A stretch of DNA of 64,000 bases from Megalobrama amblycephala. Taxonomy: Eukaryota; Chordata; Actinopteri; Cypriniformes; Xenocyprididae. The notes beneath the pieces are model-generated. The model saw only the letters and a program-made list of their open reading frames with translations. It made no database searches and was not told the DNA's origin. Both the position numbers and the translations under genes were made by a program. Shown one piece after another: positions 61,921 through 64,000 of the stretch. The stretch is taken from the NCBI RefSeq assembly GCF_018812025.1, contig NC_063066.1:7435882-7499881 (forward strand), read 5' to 3'. Each line of letters opens with the position of its first letter. Within the stretch, counting starts at the first letter, position 1.

Positions 61921-63229
61921 AACTGCCGTTGTCTGCCGATCGTTGCCTACAAGACCACACTGTTTAGCACTGTGCAGCCATCTTAACATGCCATGTGTGC
62001 AGGATAGCTAGCTATACAGTACAATTTGCAAGCCTAACCTCAGCTTCCTAGTGGAGTAAGCAATTTCGCGTGACTTTACATCAACAATCATTCGGCTAAA
62101 TTTGCTCAACTTACCGTGTTATCAGTCCCTGAAATTCAGATCCGCTGTAGCAAACAAACAGTTGAAGTGCTGAGGAAGATGCTGCATCTGCCTGTGAGTC
62201 CCGCCAGTGAAAAAGGGATAATGCCAACTTATAAAATTTAAAATATTTAAGTTTGATGAACACACACCTGCCACATCGACAGCTGCTCTAATAAATTGTG
62301 TATGTCAACTCACTTTTATAACATTTCTTGTACACAACAACCACATACAAATAACTACTCAAATAAATTGCAATAGTTTTACTTAAAATATATTGTTATA
62401 TAAAAACTGATGTATTTTAAGTAAAGAGGAAGTATATTGATACTTTTTAGTGTAAAACAAATAAAATAAACTAGATTACAACTATTTAAAGTATATAAAA
62501 TCTACTTTGTGGGTGTAGCACTTTTTACAGTGTACCAGCAAGTTAATTTCCTTTTTCAATGCCCAGAAAGCTAAAAACATATTTAAAACAGTTCATTTGA
62601 ATACAGTGGTTCAACGTTAATGTTATGAAGCGATGAGAATACTTTTTGTACGCCAAAAAAAAAAAAAAAAACTTTAATCAACAATATCTAGTGATGGGCG
62701 ATTTCAAAACACTGCTTTATGAAGCTTAGAAGCTTTATGAATCTTTTGTTTCGAATCAGAGCGCCAAAGTCACGTGATTTCAGTAAACGAGGCTTCGCGT
62801 TTTATCAAAAATATCTTAATTTGTGTTCCGAAGATGAACAAAGGTCTTACGGGTGTGGATCGACATAAGGGTGAGTAATTAATGACAGAATTTTCATTTT
62901 TGGTGAACTAACCATTTAAACAATTTGAGAAAACCAATTACCTAAAATGGTTTAAGTTAATCAAACTCAAAGTAATAAAGTTACTTAAGACTAAGCAAAA
63001 ACTAACATTGGTACAACAGAACAGGAGCACTGTAAAACTTAATAAGTTCAGAATACTCAAAACATTTGAGTATTAACATTTAACTCAATCATATTAAGTT
63101 CAGCTTACTAAAATAAAATTTTGAGTTCATGCTACTTTTTTCTATTAAAGTACAATGAACTTTCATTATTATTTGAGTGAAACAAACTCATTTCATTTAA
63201 TTAATTTCACTTTTCGGTTTTACAGTGTA

Positions 63230-64000
63230 TTAAGCAAAACAACTGCACACATTTGATTAGTATGCACACACACAATTAGAATAAAGGACTGCAGAAAAGT
63301 TCTAAGGGAATATTGTCATGCTGCTCATACTGTACATGTCAAGACTAATAGATTCTCTGAGCCTCATTGGCTTGTGCTGCAGCTCAGAGAAACGAGTAAT
63401 TGAGAGCAAAGCATCTTGGTCAACAGAACTACTGTTCTTTTTAACTGCATGTTTGCCTCTGGCTGAACATACGTTTGTCCTCCAGATTCCCTTATTCAGA
63501 TATTAAAATGATTCGACAGAAAACACTGAGCAACTTGTGTGTTGTTTGGCAAAACCTTTTAAGCAAATATGTGTGTGTGGTTTTCTTGTTTGCTAATTTA
63601 TGATCTGTTTTTGCTCCCCATCAGCAGCCTGTTACTTGCTCTGGTTTTGATGAGCCATTCTGTCATCACTCCTCTGCCCTTCGTGGCATAATTAGTGCCT
63701 TCCCGATGTCTCTGGCCCATTAGATAGATAGAGAGCAATGAGAAGGAAAGAATTAAAGCGAGAGAGAATTGAAGATGAGAGTGACATCAAGTTGAAATAG
63801 AAACGATCTTTAAAGCCACCAAGTTCATTGTGAGATCTTATTGCTATGTATAATGTATCATAAGATGACTCACTCAGTTCTCAAATGTTGCTGGATGGTT
63901 ATAATTATGTGAAATTTCATCATATTGTATGGTACATTTATTTAAATGAAAATTTAAATAAATGTACCATACAATGAAAAAAAATGAAAAGGTTTTTTTT
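63230..64000. other. Unique non-coding sequence
   Basis: No gene recognised. The stretch 63320-63530 has a 62-codon frame without domain. A short inverted repeat near the end (gtacatttatttaaatg at 63931 against catttaaataaatgtaccat near 63948) forms a hairpin. Confidence 0.5.

Larger units (their letters stand above)
59736..62215 (-). pseudogene. Broken spliced gene of an uncharacterised teleost repeat family
   Basis: Minus-strand exons with consensus splice signals: an untranslated first exon ending at 62115 before GTAAGT; a 45-bp exon 61474-61518 between ...tctttag and GTAAGA; exon 61159-60944, with a ubiquitin/PB1-fold-like pattern and ending LSSTDDLKDRDTLNE before GTAGTG; exon 60851-60761 (LPVEKRRKVVLRCLIEYMGE); last exon 59993-59736 (IIIEGQPVVRGVPNLSKACC, then LLFGLNYAHDLMFPSKLVNT). 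The order and motifs match a multicopy fish protein family that I know only as uncharacterised. Breaks: an in-frame TAA after TVKEFE in the third exon, a middle part of roughly 200 residues missing, a MITE in the intron before the last exon, and an early stop. The last two exons join in phase. Confidence 0.7.
58961..62532 (-). mobile_element. 3.6-kb TA-flanked transposon with gene remnants (level 3)
   Basis: CACTGTAAAAAGT at the left and ACTTTTTACAGTG at the right, with TA on both sides (58959-58960 and 62533-62534). The host TTAA element continues on either side. It contains a minus-strand intron-containing broken gene and two further fold-back insertions. No DDE transposase was recognised, so how it is mobilised is unclear. 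Confidence 0.85.
58817..62915. mobile_element. TTAA-flanked MITE (level 2 of the nest)
   Basis: TTAA at 58813-58816 and 62916-62919. The ends agggttagttcacc and ggtgaactaaccat are inverted. Both subterminal parts contain caccctcatg-like, cgtaagacctt and cggaacacaaat words, the right copy inverted. Without the insertion at 58961-62532 it is about 530 bp. Same family as 18751-19139. Confidence 0.9.
58580..63227. mobile_element. Outer TA-flanked element (level 1 of a nest)
   Basis: The left CACTGTAAAACCCGA and the right TCGGTTTTACAGTG are inverted. TA flanks both (58578-58579 and 63228-63229). Its own sequence is only 58580-58816 plus 62916-63227, about 550 bp; the rest is a nested insertion. 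An internal cactgtaaaactt at 63031 may alternatively be the start of a separate 197-bp element. Confidence 0.7.

Noticed and set aside
58961..62532. CACTA (EnSpm) superfamily assignment from the CACTG ends
   Set aside because: CACTA elements duplicate 3 bp; here only a TA is duplicated (tta against tac), so the assignment is not supported.

Overview
The window reads as nuclear, intergenic or intronic DNA from a ray-finned fish, most probably a cyprinid (carp, goldfish or zebrafish relative). The grounds are AT-rich sequence with long runs lacking coding potential, abundant microsatellites (ATCT, CA, TA, A/T runs), and a dense load of DNA transposons, MITEs and tRNA-derived SINEs whose termini resemble families I know from teleost genomes. 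The family resemblance is from memory; no database was searched. I found no intact conventional protein-coding gene, rRNA or functional tRNA, and nothing prokaryotic such as operons or CRISPR.

Layout. 1-8.4 kb: unique sequence, a 158-bp ATCT tract, a TTAGTCTC-ended element carrying a tRNA-derived SINE, and an internally deleted Tc1-like transposon (4949-5784) that keeps the C-terminal end of its transposase. 8.4-14.1 kb: a fold-back MITE, a second tRNA-headed SINE inside a TATAGGTC-ended element, and a decayed coding-like unit (13780-14060) related to an open 149-codon frame at 32383-32832. 15.0-17.2 kb: a degenerate minisatellite, then a solo LTR split by a 1.3-kb palindromic MITE, then a hAT-type MITE. 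18.7-29.3 kb: partial TTAA-flanked and hAT-type MITEs (one with a further element inside), a 105-bp tandem repeat, a terminal-inverted-repeat MITE at 26449-26818, and a complete non-autonomous hAT element (27373-28476) with a perfect 8-bp target duplication beside a 106-bp segment that is present twice. 29.3-43.9 kb: mostly unique sequence with higher-GC islands that could be conserved non-coding elements, plus a TTAA element, a LINE-like 3' fragment and a small MITE. 44.1-49.6 kb: an array of TCATTCGG motifs, a 1.3-kb element with about 410-bp inverted arms, and three MITEs. 49.6-58.5 kb: unique sequence, a perfect palindrome around an ACAT microsatellite, a tandem CTATTT-type repeat and a tRNA-Lys-like SINE head.

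58.58-63.23 kb is the most structured locus: transposons nested four deep (TA-flanked, then TTAA-flanked, then TA-flanked, then a TA-flanked MITE). The third level carries a minus-strand, intron-containing, broken gene whose exons resemble an uncharacterised protein family that is multicopy in fish genomes.

The window is therefore best read as a transposon accumulation landscape. I did not find a convincing new biological system. The nearest candidates are the transposon-borne split gene, the long-arm inverted-repeat element with regularly spaced subterminal motifs, and the duplicated coding-like unit with a nearby octamer-CRE-TATA cluster.
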